60,754 bases of DNA. Origin: Ichthyophthirius multifiliis (lineage: Eukaryota; Ciliophora; Oligohymenophorea; Hymenostomatida). The translations under genes were made by a program, and so were the position numbers. The notes beneath the pieces were generated by a model that saw only the letters and a list, made by a program, of their open reading frames with translations, was not told the DNA's origin and made no database searches. The stretch covers positions 1-60,754 of the forward strand of contig NW_004086271.1 of assembly GCF_000220395.1 (NCBI RefSeq). The letters are read 5' to 3'. Position 1 is the first letter of the stretch. Every line of letters starts with the position of its first letter. Shown in pieces: positions 25,826 to 37,577 of the stretch.

Positions 25826-27012
25826 TCAATTATACTAAAAATAAATATATTAACAAAAAAATATTTATTGTAGATAAAAATTCAAAAATTCACAAATTTA
25901 CTTAATAAAATGTTGTATTTTTTAATGCTTTTGTAATTGTTAACGCTAGATTGGTTAATTCTTATACATACCTTAAATATATTTTACAATCGAAATAAAT
26001 ATAAATAATAAATATTATTATTAATATAAGTACTAATTTGGCAATTATATTATTTCTTATTTATTAGAATTTTGTATAATCTATTATAATTGTTTAATTT
26101 TATATAAAGGAATTTTGTCAATCAGGGTGTCATTACCAATAATTTTGTTTGCACTAAAAACTTTCTAAAATTGCTAATTTTTGTTTCTTGATTAATTAAA
26201 GCTCTAATTATTAGGAAATTAATTAAAAAAAGTATTGCATTCAAACTAAGATAAGATATTTTAATTTTAATTGTGATTAGATTAATTTCTTTATTATTTT
26301 TCTTTGTTTGATTATATCAATTTTTCTATTTTTTAATGATTTTTCCTATTGATATGAAAAAAAATAAAAAAAATATTTTGTTTTTGGAACCAATTATCTT
26401 AAGTATCAAAAATATTCTTTATTTAAAAATTTTATATTTATTAATTAGGAGATAACTAATAAGCATTATTTTTTTAATTAATTTTTATTTAATAATTGCT
26501 TTAAAATTCTTTGTTTCTTCCAATACTTTCAATTCTGAAATAAAATATAAAAATATATAATTATCAAAATGAAAGTAAATTTTTATTAATATTGATTATT
26601 ATACACTTTTTTCAGAGGCGAAGATTATGAAAAATCAACAGAATTATATTTTGAAAAAAAATTATTAAAAATCTACTAGTGGTTTTATTTATTTAAATTA
26701 TTCTTTTATTTATAAAAAGTTTTAGAAGATTATGAATTTATATTTTAATTTCTAATTTTTTGTTTAAAAATTTATTCTATTTTTTATTTATTTTAAGATT
26801 ATTAAATCTATAATTCTTTTTTATTCTAATTTTCAAAAAATATGCTACAATCTTTTAATTATTCGGAAGCATTTTGACGAATTTCTTTTCTTAGATTATT
26901 CATTATATTTATAATTTCTTTTTGAGATTAATTTTCTTTAAAATACTTTTTTATTTAATAAAATAAGATTTGTTTATAATATTACCTACTAATTATTGAA
27001 TCTTAAATTCAT
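25826..27012 (-). CDS. Gln/Asn-rich hypothetical protein, 329 aa, five exons
   Basis: Exons 27012-26986, 26945-26605, 26534-26391, 26345-25988 and 25945-25826 total 990 nt (330 codons); introns are 40-70 nt, GT..AG, and all phases agree. The protein starts MNLRFNNQ, is coiled-coil-like near NLRKEIRQNASEQLKD, becomes Asn/Gln-rich, and has a better conserved-looking block KVFSANKIIGNDTLIDKIPL followed by helical Q-rich sequence. No membrane span or catalytic motif. The opposite strand also shows open stretches, but they need unexplained frame changes. Unknown function; probably structural or regulatory given its composition. Confidence 0.62.
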
Positions 27013-27250
27013 TTTTTATTTAGTTTGTTTTTGTTTTATATTTAAATTGATAAATAAATTATTTAAATTAAATAAAAAAATTATTTGAATATTTAAAAAT
27101 ATATTACAAAATTAATTATATAATATTTTTTTATTTCCGCAAAAATAATTTCATTCTTACTTAATATTAATATACACACAAATAATAATTCGATTAAATA
27201 TATTTTATACGTATAAATAATTTGTAAAACATAAAAATTAAAAAGTATTT

Positions 27251-28087
27251 TCATTATTCTTCTTTTTCTTGCTTTTATTATTTTTATTTATTTAAAATTT
27301 ATTTAGTTTTCTCTTCTATCTGAATATCGCTAAAGTTTTCTAATTCATTTTCATTTACAAGTTAATATTTTTTTACATTTTCAATATTACCTTCTAAAAT
27401 ATCCTTTAGTAAATTGGCATTATCAACATAAATGAATTCGGTATCAATAAAAATTCTTAAATTACTAAAAAGTTTATTATTAATATCCGAAATATCAAAA
27501 ACAATTAAAAAAACCTCGTTTTTAAGATCTACTGTACCAAAATTTAATTAAATATTATGTGATATATTTTCTATATGTTAAATATCCATTTCTTATATTT
27601 TTAAATTAATAATATTATTGCTTAAAGTAAATAATTACAAATTGTTTTTATCATCCGAAAGTTTGATTTTAATTACAAGTTATTAGGTATATTTTTTGGT
27701 TTTCATAAATTTATTTATTTCATTAGAAATAAATAATAATGGAATTACTGGAAAATAAATACTTATAAATTTATATCCTAATAATCCAATAGAAATTAAA
27801 TATATTGAATTCAAAATATTATTTCGCATATTTTTTTTAAGTACTTTATAATTCATTAAATTTTAATAGACTATATTTGATGTATAATTATATTCTTTTG
27901 TTAACCTACTTAAACCTTCCCCTATATTATCTTCTTCTTTCAATTAATTTATTAATTATGTAAGCTTTTATAGATTTTCTTCTATTTTTTTCTCAAAAAT
28001 AAATTTTTTAGAAACATTAAAGTCGTATTTTACTTTTTAGTTAAAAGATTTATAATTTTATTTACAAAGCAAGAATTTTGAGATCAT
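27251..28087 (-). CDS. Hypothetical membrane protein, 278 aa, intronless
   Basis: A single frame of 279 codons, ATG 28087 to TGA 27253-27251. The N-terminal 90 residues are basic and coiled-coil-like (FIFEKKIEENLQKLTQLIN), then one hydrophobic hairpin or double span (ILNSIYLISIGLLGYKFISI followed by YFPVIPLLFIS), then an all-beta-looking soluble domain of about 120 residues, and a charged Lys/Glu/Gln tail. The layout (basic N-terminus, central hairpin, soluble tail) recalls mitochondrial TMEM223/TMEM186-type proteins, but I see no motif that proves this. Stop codon choice is unambiguous (TAATGA). Confidence 0.65.
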
Positions 28088-28383
28088 AATTTTAATATTA
28101 ATGAAATAAATATTTTATTTTTAAAAATATATGTTATATATATTTTATAAAGCCTTTTATTTTTTATTTTTAATACATTAGAATATTCCTTATTTATCTT
28201 TAATTTAAATCAATAATAATTTTTAATTGGAAATTTTATTAAATTATTTCACAATAATTTTATAAAAAATAATATTTGTAAATAAAAAATAAAACTAATT
28301 TAATATGAAATTTTAAATTTATAAAAATAAATATTTTAATATTAACAATATATAATTTTATAGTAGATTTCAAACTTTTAAAT

Positions 28384-29040
28384 TCAGTTATATCCGAATC
28401 TATTAAATTTTAAAAAGAAAATAAATAAATAATTATATATAAAATTTATTTTTATTTTTAAAATAACAATTAATTAAATTACTTTCTGTAAAAATCATTT
28501 TTATCTAAAACTTAATCACCATCAGTGTCTGCTTCTTATAAAAATTCAAAAATATCGTTATCACTAATATTAATATCTAAATATTATCCAAATAAGTGTT
28601 TCACATCTTATAAACTAATTCCATTTCTTCCTCTTTTATAAATTCAAATTATTTATAAAAAAATTACTAAATAAATATATATATAGATTTTCAATTTACT
28701 TTCTGTCAAAAAGCTTGAAAAATTCTTCACCTTCTTACTCTTTTCCTCCTCCTTAAAACCATTTTTTGCTTATAATTTTAATGCATTCTTCAAAAGTAAA
28801 GTTTTGTTTATTTTATGAGTCTTTTTTTAATTAATCTTCAATTTCTTTTACATTCATATTTGAAAACGCAAAATTACCTAGAATAGAACGCAGTTAACTT
28901 CTATTTATAGTTCCTTTTTTTTCATTATCAAAATAAGTAAAAGCATCTTTTATTTCTGTTTCCATATCATCTGGCAATTTCTATATTTCTTTTGTTTAAA
29001 TTCTAACTTAAGCTTGTTACTTTTATCCGTGTTTATTCAT
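28384..29040 (-). CDS. Calmodulin/centrin-like EF-hand protein, 168 aa
   Basis: Exons 29040-28700, 28632-28483 and 28399-28384 total 507 nt (169 codons), the size of a centrin. Four EF-hand positions are arranged in two lobes. Only the fourth loop is near-canonical (DTDGDQVLDKND, with Asp rather than Glu at position 12). The first (DNEKKGTINRSQ) and third (DRKGRNGISLQD) keep the Gly and hydrophobic core but lack several ligands, so this protein probably binds one calcium. It differs from true centrins in the linker (KKWFQGGGKEQEGEEFF). The tiny last exon (FGYN plus TGA) rests on an 83-nt intron that is needed to reach a stop. Likely basal-body or cortical calcium sensor. Confidence 0.78.
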
Positions 29041-29222
29041 ATTTTTAATATAAAAATTAATTTAACAAATAATAATAATAACATAACAATTAATAACAAT
29101 AATAAAATAATAAATAATTAAAATATATTAATATAAATTTTTTTATATATTTTAAATAAAAAAAATTTTTAAGGGAAAAAAAAAAAATACCAATTTTTAT
29201 AAAAATAATATAACAAATAAAA

Positions 29223-29991
29223 ATGTGGTTTAAATTTTTCAGCAAATAATCATGGAATCTTAGAATCTGGAGGTTGAAATTTAAAAAAATATTATAAAAA
29301 TAAATGAAATTCTAATTTAATTTTTTAATCAATAATTATTTAAAATATATTAAAACATAATATTAGAAAATGTAACCTTAAATTTAATTAAGATGATTAA
29401 GGTATGCTTAGACACAAAGGTATTGGAAGATACACAGATTTCTTATTTAGAATGGTTAGAAACGAAGGACCTGTACAAATTAAAAAAAAAAAAAAAAAAA
29501 AAAATAATAATAATTAAGATTAGAGGATCAATGTTCTTTATTGGGTTCGGTCTTGCTTCTTCAGTAGGTTATGTATTTAATAATTATATTGATCCATATT
29601 TTTTTGAATCTGGTAGAATATAAGCTGCCATCGATTTAAAATGTATAAAAAATATATTTATTTAATTATTTATAAAATATATATTTATATTATTGTTAAT
29701 ATTATATATTAAAAATTATTAAAATCAGAAAATGATGAACAAGCAGTATCAAAATTATTTTTCAATAGATTCGGTGCGCCTTCTAGGCCTCTTAGAAGTT
29801 TAGAAGATATGATTGCATTTTTGAGTGGTTCAGTTACTTATGATTAACTTGCTGATTTCACTTCATATAGTCATGCAATGGATGTAAATGCTGATTAATA
29901 AGCCGGTCTTGATTCTTGGATGAGTCAAAATGATCTAAATATGCTTAAATATTATTAAAAATCAATTGGAAAAAAAGTAGAAGGAATTTGA
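29223..29991 (+). CDS. Small conserved-looking protein with one membrane span, 180 aa
   Basis: Exons 29223-29272, 29367-29472, 29519-29642 and 29729-29991 total 543 nt (181 codons); introns are 94, 46 (with an A21-type run) and 86 nt. It has basic N-terminal sequence (MWFKFFSKQSWNLRIWR), then GMLRHKGIGRYTDFLFRMV, one hydrophobic span (SMFFIGFGLASSVGYVFNNY) and a soluble C-terminus including GAPSRPLRSLEDMIAFLSG. The GC content and codon use are higher than in its neighbours, which usually marks strongly expressed genes. The basic start plus single span would suit a mitochondrial inner-membrane subunit of the ciliate-specific kind. That is a guess; I recognise no family. Confidence 0.68.
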
Positions 29992-30586
29992 ATTATATAA
30001 GAATAAAAATATATTCATAGTACAAATTGTTCTTTTTTACATTTATATTTTAAAAAGGAAAATAATAAATTTAAAAAAATACTTTATATCTTTTTTTATT
30101 AAATAAAAATAAAAAAGATCCATTTAAGTACAATAAAATATATATATTTAATATCATATAAATATATAGATTTATATTTAATATTTTAAATATAATTATT
30201 TTATTTTAACTTTTTTATTATTTTTACTATTATTGTCCTCATAATTTATATTTTAATACATATAAAATTTTAAATGTATAAAATTCTACAGATTATTTTA
30301 TAAATCAATGTAAATTTAAAAAATTAAAAATTCTAATTACTGATTTTTTAATTTTATTTAGAACTTAAATTAAAAATTTCTCGAATTGTTTAACTTAGCT
30401 AAAAATAAATATATATAGAGATATAAAAAATAATAATTAAAATATTTTTAATAAAAAATGATAAAATAAAACAAATATATATCTTTTTTCAAACAGTTTA
30501 GAAATTTAATAAATAATAAATAAAAATATAAATTATGTCTATAATTACCTTAATAAGATAAAAAAGAAATCAAATATTAAAATGAA
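29992..30586. other. Intergenic
   Basis: About 600 bp, A/T-rich, with no supported coding frame. An ATG at 30535 opens only 16 codons before TGA and is not joined to the next gene. Confidence 0.5.
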
Positions 30587-32136
30587 ATGGTCATACAAAT
30601 TAGCTAATAAAAAAGAATTTAGAATAATTATGAATTAATTAGTATTCCATAAATTAATAAAAAATAATAATATGATGCAAATTCTTGTTTTAATACAAAT
30701 AATATAGTTTCTTTGCTTGTCTTTAATAATTATTTTAAGCTATAGAATTAAAAAAGTAAAAATATATATTAATAATTTTAAATTAATGTTAATCATAGAA
30801 TCGAAAACTCTTTTTGTCAATCATAAAATCGAAGCATTATAATTTTTCTAGATTTAAAATCAATAATAATGGACTAAAAATATACTTTATATTTAATAAA
30901 AAGATAACGAAGAACAATGTAAAAATTATATTTATTAAAATAATAATGACAATTAAATAAAAAGTAATTTAATAAAAATATTCTAATCATTTTGATTTAA
31001 TAGAATTAAACTATAAAACATGGAATATAAATGATTTAAAACATTACTTATAATATTTAAAATAAGGAGGAATTATCTCTATAAACATAAACGAATAATT
31101 ATCAGAAGTAAATTATTATTCTAATTATTAATATAATTTTATTTTAAATAAAAGATTTAACTCAGATAATTATTTTCAAATATTTAAGATCAATCTTAAA
31201 TATTTGATTTAAATATTAACCCTTTATTAACCTGGAAAAGTAAAAAATAAACTAAAATAATAATCCAATTTAAATAAATTGAAAATTCAATATAATTTAT
31301 TTAATAATATGTAATTTTTATTAATAAATTAAAGTAAAATAATTTTTATTTAAAAAATAAAAGTATATGAAATGCACATATTGTCCTAATCATCAAATTA
31401 CTTAACCAAATAAAGTTAAAAGTAAATGTTGCGAAATATGTTAATCTGAATGGGGAATTTAAATAAAAATTTGGAATGAATAGATAAACAATTATTAATT
31501 AATAGAGGATTTAAATAATCAAATTTAATAGGATAATTAATTATATTTATAATAAAGTTATAATTAGATTAAAAAATAATTAATTTAAATTTAACGACTA
31601 AATTATATAAAATCTTAATTAAATATGTTTAATATTAAAAGAATCTGCTAATTTTTAAAAACTAAATAATTTCCAAACTAGCAAATAATGCAGTAATATT
31701 TATCTAATGAAATTTTTATTTATTTATTAATAGACGTGCATTAGCTAGGTTAGGATATGTGTTTTTATATTCGTATTTAGATGAAGAAGTATATTATAGT
31801 AATGTTCCTAATAAAATACTATTTTAAATAATATAAACATGGAGAAAATACTTCATACATGATGTAAGTATAACATAGAATATTAAGGAAAATACACCCT
31901 TATATAATTTATTAAAATAACCTAACAATGTTTATGTAAATTTTAAACAATATAATTAATTTGAAATTGAAAGAATAAAAAATAAACTTAGATAATAATC
32001 AAAAATAGAGTAATAAAAATCATTTATAAATAATATTTTATTTTTTATTTTTTTAATTTAAAAGAAAGGATTTTTAACTCAATACAGAAATTAATAGAAA
32101 GTTAAATAAAATATAAAAATCAAGCATAATATATGA
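30587..32136 (+). CDS. Putative zinc-binding protein with CxxC/CCxxC motif, 427 aa, six exons
   Basis: Exons 30587-30755, 30799-30963, 31004-31107, 31155-31239, 31335-31692 and 31734-32136 total 1,284 nt (428 codons); introns are 40-95 nt and all phases agree. The N-terminal 190 residues are Gln/Asn-rich. Then MKCTYCPNHQ and, 16 residues later, KCCEICQSEW make a probable four-Cys zinc site like a small zinc ribbon or RanBP2-type finger. A coiled coil follows, then a conserved-looking helical block RALARLGYVFLYSYLDEEV and NKILFQIIQTWRKYFIHD, ending in a Gln-rich coiled coil. I do not recognise the family; a nucleic-acid or ubiquitin-binding role is only a possibility. Confidence 0.62.
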
Positions 32137-32454
32137 TTGAAATAATATTTAAAATTATATTTTGTTTATGTCTAAATTATATTTTAATATATTTATTTAT
32201 AAAATATTGTAAATTTATAAGAAAACATATCTCTTCATATTTAAAAAAAATTTGTTTAGAAGTTTATCCCTTTTTTAAAAATCAAAATTACTCTTTTTTT
32301 ATTCTAGAGTAAAGTGCAACTTAAGAAGTTCTTTACTCAAAATTTATTTGAGAAATAAGTTAGATATTAATAGGCTTTTTGAAAAATAAGAGAAAAGTCT
32401 ATTAGATAAAATACTTCTTAAAATTTCAAAATAAAGAAATATAAATATATATAA

Positions 32455-32459
<5 letters not shown>

Positions 32460-32487
<28 letters not shown>
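32460..32487. repeat. (AT)n microsatellite
   Basis: A short alternating AT run upstream of ELOF1, about 95 bp from its start codon. Confidence 0.9.
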
Positions 32488-32489
<2 letters not shown>

Positions 32490-32579
32490 ATAATATATTT
32501 TAATTTATACAAATCATATATATTATAAAATAATTTAATATATTTATATATAATTCTTAAAAAAATAAAAAAAAAAAAA

Positions 32580-33031
32580 ATGGGTGGTAGAAAAAAAACT
32601 ACTAAAAAAGAAAAAAAGTTGAGATCATACACTCTTCCTAAAGCTTTTGATTGTGAAAAATGTTCAGCTGATAAAGCTGTTGAAATAAAAATGTATAAAT
32701 TAATATTATAAAAACTTAACAAAAATTAAAAAAATAGTCAGAAGGATACAAGAACATTAAAAAAAATAGCGAAATTATCATGCCTAAAATGTAAACATAA
32801 ATGGGAAACAACAGATGTTTCAGGTAACTTATAAAAACATAACCAAAACAATATTAATGTTTATTTAAATTATTTTTAGCATTAGATTAACCAATTGATA
32901 TATATAATAGATGGTGTGATGTTATTTAGGCAAACAAAAACAAAAATGAGTATATTAATGATTAGGACGCATAATCATAAGCCGATGATATAAACGAAGA
33001 TTATGTATTTGATGATGATATTGATGTTTGA
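32580..33031 (+). CDS. ELOF1: Transcription elongation factor 1 homolog (ELOF1/Elf1), 116 aa
   Basis: ELOF1 is a small zinc-ribbon protein that binds RNA polymerase II, helps passage through nucleosomes and supports transcription-coupled repair. Exons 32580-32692, 32738-32823 and 32880-33031 total 351 nt (117 codons), introns 45 and 56 nt. Seen here: the basic start MGGRKKTTKKEKKL, the zinc ligands C25-x2-C28 (FDCEKCSADKAV) and C53-x2-C56 (LSCLKCKHKWETT), and the family block LDQPIDIYNRWCDVIQ. The C-terminus is an acidic extension of about 30 residues, longer than animal ELOF1 but like yeast Elf1. Confidence 0.93.
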
Positions 33032-33854
33032 AACCTTACTTTATTTTTTATTGTTTTAATTAAATTAATAAGGATGTCGCAAAAGTTTATTTTTCGCTCC
33101 CAATTAAAACGAAACGGAAATTAAATTTTTAAAATTTCAAAAACATAACTCTATTTTATATATTCTTTTATAATTTACCATATGAATTATTTTTTAAAAA
33201 CAATAGTTTTTTTTTCGATATTAAAAACTTAAATACAAATTTTTAATTTTCCTTAGTATAAAATTAAACATCATATTTTTTTAGAATTCACAAAAAAAAA
33301 TTAATTAAAGACTTTTTTTAAAGATAAATATTAAGATTTTTAAAATTTAATTTTTATAGAATTGAAAATAAATTATTATAATATTTATATAAAAAAATAA
33401 AAATTTAATTTAAAAAAATATAATTTTTTAAATTAATATAAGGTAAATATTTTAAATAAAAATTTTAGCAGTTCAATTTTGTAAAAATCATAATACTTAT
33501 TTATGTCTAATTTTATTATAACAAAGGGGTATATTTATATCTAGATTTTAAAATTATATAAAAAATATGTATATTTTGTTAAAATTAAAAGAGGAGAGTC
33601 AACCAAAAATATAAAATCATAGTTATTCGCCTTTTTAAACTTATACTTTTTAAATAAATTTATCAGACTGAATATTTTTTAAAAATAAGTTAATTATATT
33701 AAAAAAGACATAAAAAAATACAAAATGTGCTTAAAATAATTTTATTAAAAATTGTTTATATAAAAAAAATTAAATTAATATTTTTTATAATCTAGTAGTT
33801 TGTAATAATTATATTTAAAAAATAAAATATATGAAATAATATATTTAATTAAAT
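33032..33854. other. Intergenic up to the assembly gap
   Basis: No coding frame supported. A short patch at 33071-33120 is richer in G/C than its surroundings and may be a relic. The rest is A/T-rich. Confidence 0.5.
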
Positions 33855-34133
33855 NNNNNNNNNNNNNNNNNNNNNNNNNNNNNNNNNNNNNNNNNNNNNN
33901 NNNNNNNNNNNNNNNNNNNNNNNNNNNNNNNNNNNNNNNNNNNNNNNNNNNNNNNNNNNNNNNNNNNNNNNNNNNNNNNNNNNNNNNNNNNNNNNNNNNN
34001 NNNNNNNNNNNNNNNNNNNNNNNNNNNNNNNNNNNNNNNNNNNNNNNNNNNNNNNNNNNNNNNNNNNNNNNNNNNNNNNNNNNNNNNNNNNNNNNNNNNN
34101 NNNNNNNNNNNNNNNNNNNNNNNNNNNNNNNNN
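33855..34133. other. Assembly gap (279 Ns)
   Basis: A run of N of non-round length, so probably sized from paired reads. It sits just upstream of a Cys-rich exon, a class of sequence that often collapses in assemblies. Confidence 0.99.
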
Positions 34134-34428
34134 ATAAATATAATATTTTTTTTGTTGACTAAATTATAAATAAAAATAAATAGTTAATTAATTTCAAAAT
34201 ATATATTTTGTAAAAATACACTATTTTATATTATTAAATTTTAGGAAAAGATAATTTAAAAATATTTTCTAAACTTATTTTATTTATAATGTGTACTAGA
34301 TCAACAAAAAAAATATTATTAATTACATATACATTTTACAAAACACATGATATATTTATTTATTAATATATTTAATATATATAATTCAAAAAATAAATTA
34401 TTATATTTTTATTTTTTTATTTATTTAG

Positions 34429-34727
34429 GAAGTTGTATTTCTCCTTATAGAGCATTTTATTCTATTAATATAAACATGTGTACTAGTTGTATTACTGATT
34501 TATTTTTCTATTAATACTGTCATTCTTATTGTCATGAAGTAACTTATTTGGAAGTAGCAATTTGCTAATGCTATTAATATGGATTTTTATAATGTATTAA
34601 TAGTATTAAATACACTCAATATTATACTACTTATGGCTAGAGATTATTCAAAGATACTTATATTGAAACTACTAATTGTTTTAGTTCTTGCAAAACTTGT
34701 GTGTCTTATTATTAACTTATTAAATGT
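34429..34727 (+). CDS. Orphan Cys-rich exon (partial, variable-surface-protein-like)
   Basis: After an AG acceptor at 34428 a frame of about 100 codons reads with many paired cysteines: GSCISPYRAF, MCTSCITD, CHSYCHEV, CQCYQYG, NCFSSCKTCVSYY, IKC. The C-x(2)-C spacing and CKTC phrase are typical of ciliate furin-like and immobilisation-antigen repeats. A GT donor at 34728 ends it. The gene's start must lie in or before the gap, and I cannot follow the next exon, so it is a fragment or a pseudogene. The 11-mer atgtgtactag occurs at 34289-34299 and again at 34476-34486, suggesting a duplicated unit. The antisense frame is also open, which lowers confidence. Confidence 0.45.
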
Positions 34728-35097
34728 GTATATGTAATACTGAATTTGTAATAATTTTTAAATCTAAATTTTATTTATTTATTATTTTAAATAGACCTAT
34801 ATTCAGGACTCATAAAGTTTATATATTATTTATATTAAAAAAATATAATAAATTAAAATTCTAAAATAGTTATAATTTTTATTTTTTAAATTTTAATATT
34901 AGTATTATTAGATTATAATTTTAAAATATATTTATTTTACTTTTTTACTAAGTGATAACATTTTGTTGTTGTTGTAAATATAGATTATTAATTAATTTAT
35001 AACATAAATTGAATTCTAAAATTGTTTTTGATTGAGTTTTTTTTAAAATAAAAAGTTTATAAAATAAAAATCTATTTAAAATATATATATATATCTT
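34728..35097. other. Intergenic
   Basis: A/T-rich, 370 bp, between the Cys-rich exon and the stop of the DUF4795-like gene. Nothing supported. Confidence 0.45.
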
Positions 35098-37418
35098 TCA
35101 TTTCTTTGCACTTTCAGGTCTTAAAAAATTCTTTCCATTTTAAGTTTCTTATTTTTTCTATTGAGTAATAATTTAATTTCCAAATTAATTCTAATTATCA
35201 TTTCTAACTAAAAAATAATAATATATAATAAATATTTATAAATTTACCCTAAGCAGTTTAAGGTCTTTGAATTTTAGTTTAGTCCATATAATTTTATGTC
35301 TTAAATTAATTATTAGATTTAGTAATTAATAATTCATGAGTATTTTATCCTAAATCAGCTCTAAAAGTACCAGTAGTTCTACCTTATTAAATGTTATGTT
35401 TAGGAATTCCACAAGAAAGGCAATTTAAATTATTTATAGAATGTAGTTTTTTAGTTGTTATAATTGAACAATTTTCATTTTAGGATTAATTTTATAGGGA
35501 CTATATAAGTTTTTTATATAATAAAATTAAATTATCAATATCTTTCCTACAGTAATTAATTTATTCTTGATTATTATTTAATTTTGTATCTACAATAGCG
35601 AAGTCTTTCATAACATCTTCCTATTCTGCTTTAATTTTTAACTATTTCACAATTAAATTAAAATCGAATTCTTTCAAAATCCTTTACATTCTTTTTTCAA
35701 TATCTTTTAAGCTTTCTAATTTTCGAGCTAAGTCTTTAGTTTCTTATTAATTTTTTTTAACTCCTATTCTAAATTAGTTATAATAGCATTATTAGGCATT
35801 GCTTATACTTATACCTACTAAACATTTTAAGAACCATTATCATTTATCGCATTCATAGCGGCCTCATAAACACTTAAATCAATATTTTCTAATTTGATGC
35901 ATATTTTCTTTTAATTTTCAAAAAATTAAATTAAAATATCTTTTTATTAATTTTTTTACATTTTTCAATTCATCTGTTTATTGTTTTTATTTTCTAACTT
36001 CTTCCATTGTTCTTTGTAAATCTGAATCAATTTAACAAATCTTATGGGGATCAATATTTGAATTTTATGATTATTAATTATCGTTTATTTTATAGGATTT
36101 ACTTTAATTATTATATTATATTTAAATATCATGTAACTTTTAAATAATATCTTTTTCAAAGTCACTTATTTTATCTTCTAAAGATTTAATTCTTATATTT
36201 TATCTCTCTAATTATCCGGCTAAATCATTTTTTTTTTCAACTTCGTAAAGTCTTTTAGATAATTCAGTTAAATTTGTACTATTAAATTTCTTGAAATCTT
36301 CAAATATTTGTCCTTTTAAATATGATTAGTTTACCCTTAATTTTTTTTTTTTTTTAATTTATCAATTTATATTTTTTTTTACAAATCTTCTAAATCTTTT
36401 AATTATTTTTTTATGCTTTTTTATTTTTCACATTATAAATCTTCAATTTATTTCATTTTTGAATTTAATTGAACTTCTATTCTTTCAATTTTATCAGAAT
36501 CATTTTAAATTAATGAAAAAACCTTTAATAAAATTAAAAAATATAAAAAATAAAAAAATATACATCTCTTTTTAATTTTTCTTCTAAAGCTATACATGAA
36601 TCATCAACATATTCTTCAGTAATTCTTTTTTTAAGCATTTCTTCACAATCTTAAATTTTCCATAAAGTTTTTTTTTCAATATTTTAAGTTCTATCTTCGA
36701 AAGTATTAATTTTATCATTTAATTTAGCTTCCAAATTAACTATTTTTTTTTCAAAGTATTTCTTCATTTCGTCAAAATCTTTAACTAACTTTTCTTTAAT
36801 TTTCTAGTTTTTTTCTTTTACGTCATCTTTTAATGCTTTTTTGCCTATTTCAGTTTATAAAGCACTTATTTTAGGTAAAATATCCTAGGAAACATTATAA
36901 TTATAAGCAACTGCATAACCTAAACCAGTTAATTTATTATAAATTTTATTTGTTTAGTTTTATAAATTATCTCCAGAATTTTCAGGTTTTGCACTTTTCC
37001 CCATTTAATTTTTTATTGTTTAAGCAAATTACGTATCCATTATTTTACCTCCTTCTCCGATAATATTAAATAAATCAGGAATTACTTTATGCGATACTTT
37101 TTGCTAAACCTCCATTTATAAAGCATTTATTATTTCTGCGTGTTAGTTTGTAGTTAAAGCTGAATTATCTAAATATTGTTTTAAGCTATCAAAATTGAAA
37201 TCAAAAGTAAACAATGGCACATTATTAACTTACAAATAAGAAGGTAAACGGCCTTTTTATAAAAAAAATATATTTTAATTTTTTATATTTTATTAATTTT
37301 TAATTTTATAATAAGTTTTTGAATATAAATATTTTTTTTTTGCGAATTTCTTTTTTATCATTAAATTTTTTAATAATTTACTTGTTTATGTTTCTTATTT
37401 AGATTTTTAGTCACTCAT
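35098..37418 (-). CDS. QRICH2/DUF4795-like coiled-coil protein, about 670 aa (one-base frame break)
   Basis: Exons 37418-37382, 37252-36564, 36522-36383, 36335-35960, 35907-35248 and 35207-35098; introns 129, 41, 47, 52 and 40 nt. The N-terminal domain reads PLFTFDFNFDSLKQYLDN and DLFNIIGEGGKIMDTQFA. Then come about 350 residues of coiled coil, then a C-terminal block LNCLSCGIPKHNI followed by RTTGTFRADLG, RPQTAQ and RPESAKK. A long coiled coil followed by a CxxC-type module and an RP-rich tail is the plan of DUF4795 proteins such as sperm-flagellar QRICH2, so an axonemal role is likely. The T8 run at 35751-35758 must hold one more base to keep frame (KKNQQETKDLARKLESL); with it the total is exactly 671 codons. 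Confidence 0.68.
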
Positions 37419-37577
37419 TTTATTTATTACTTTTTTTAGTTTATTTTTAAAAAATAGTTATATTATTTTTTTATTTTTTAAGTTAAATAATAAAATTGTT
37501 AATATAAATATTATTTATTTAAGATTTATAAGAATTATATAATTAATCTTTTATATTATATTAAAAAATTAATAAAA

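Noticed and set aside
25819-26877. A plus-strand gene starting MKFNYTKNKY with cysteines and hydrophobic stretches
   Set aside because: It needs two unexplained frame changes; the minus strand gives five exons with matching phases and a sum of exactly 330 codons.
32426-32722. Minus-strand hydrophobic open frame
   Set aside because: Antisense of ELOF1 exon 1 and an AT microsatellite.
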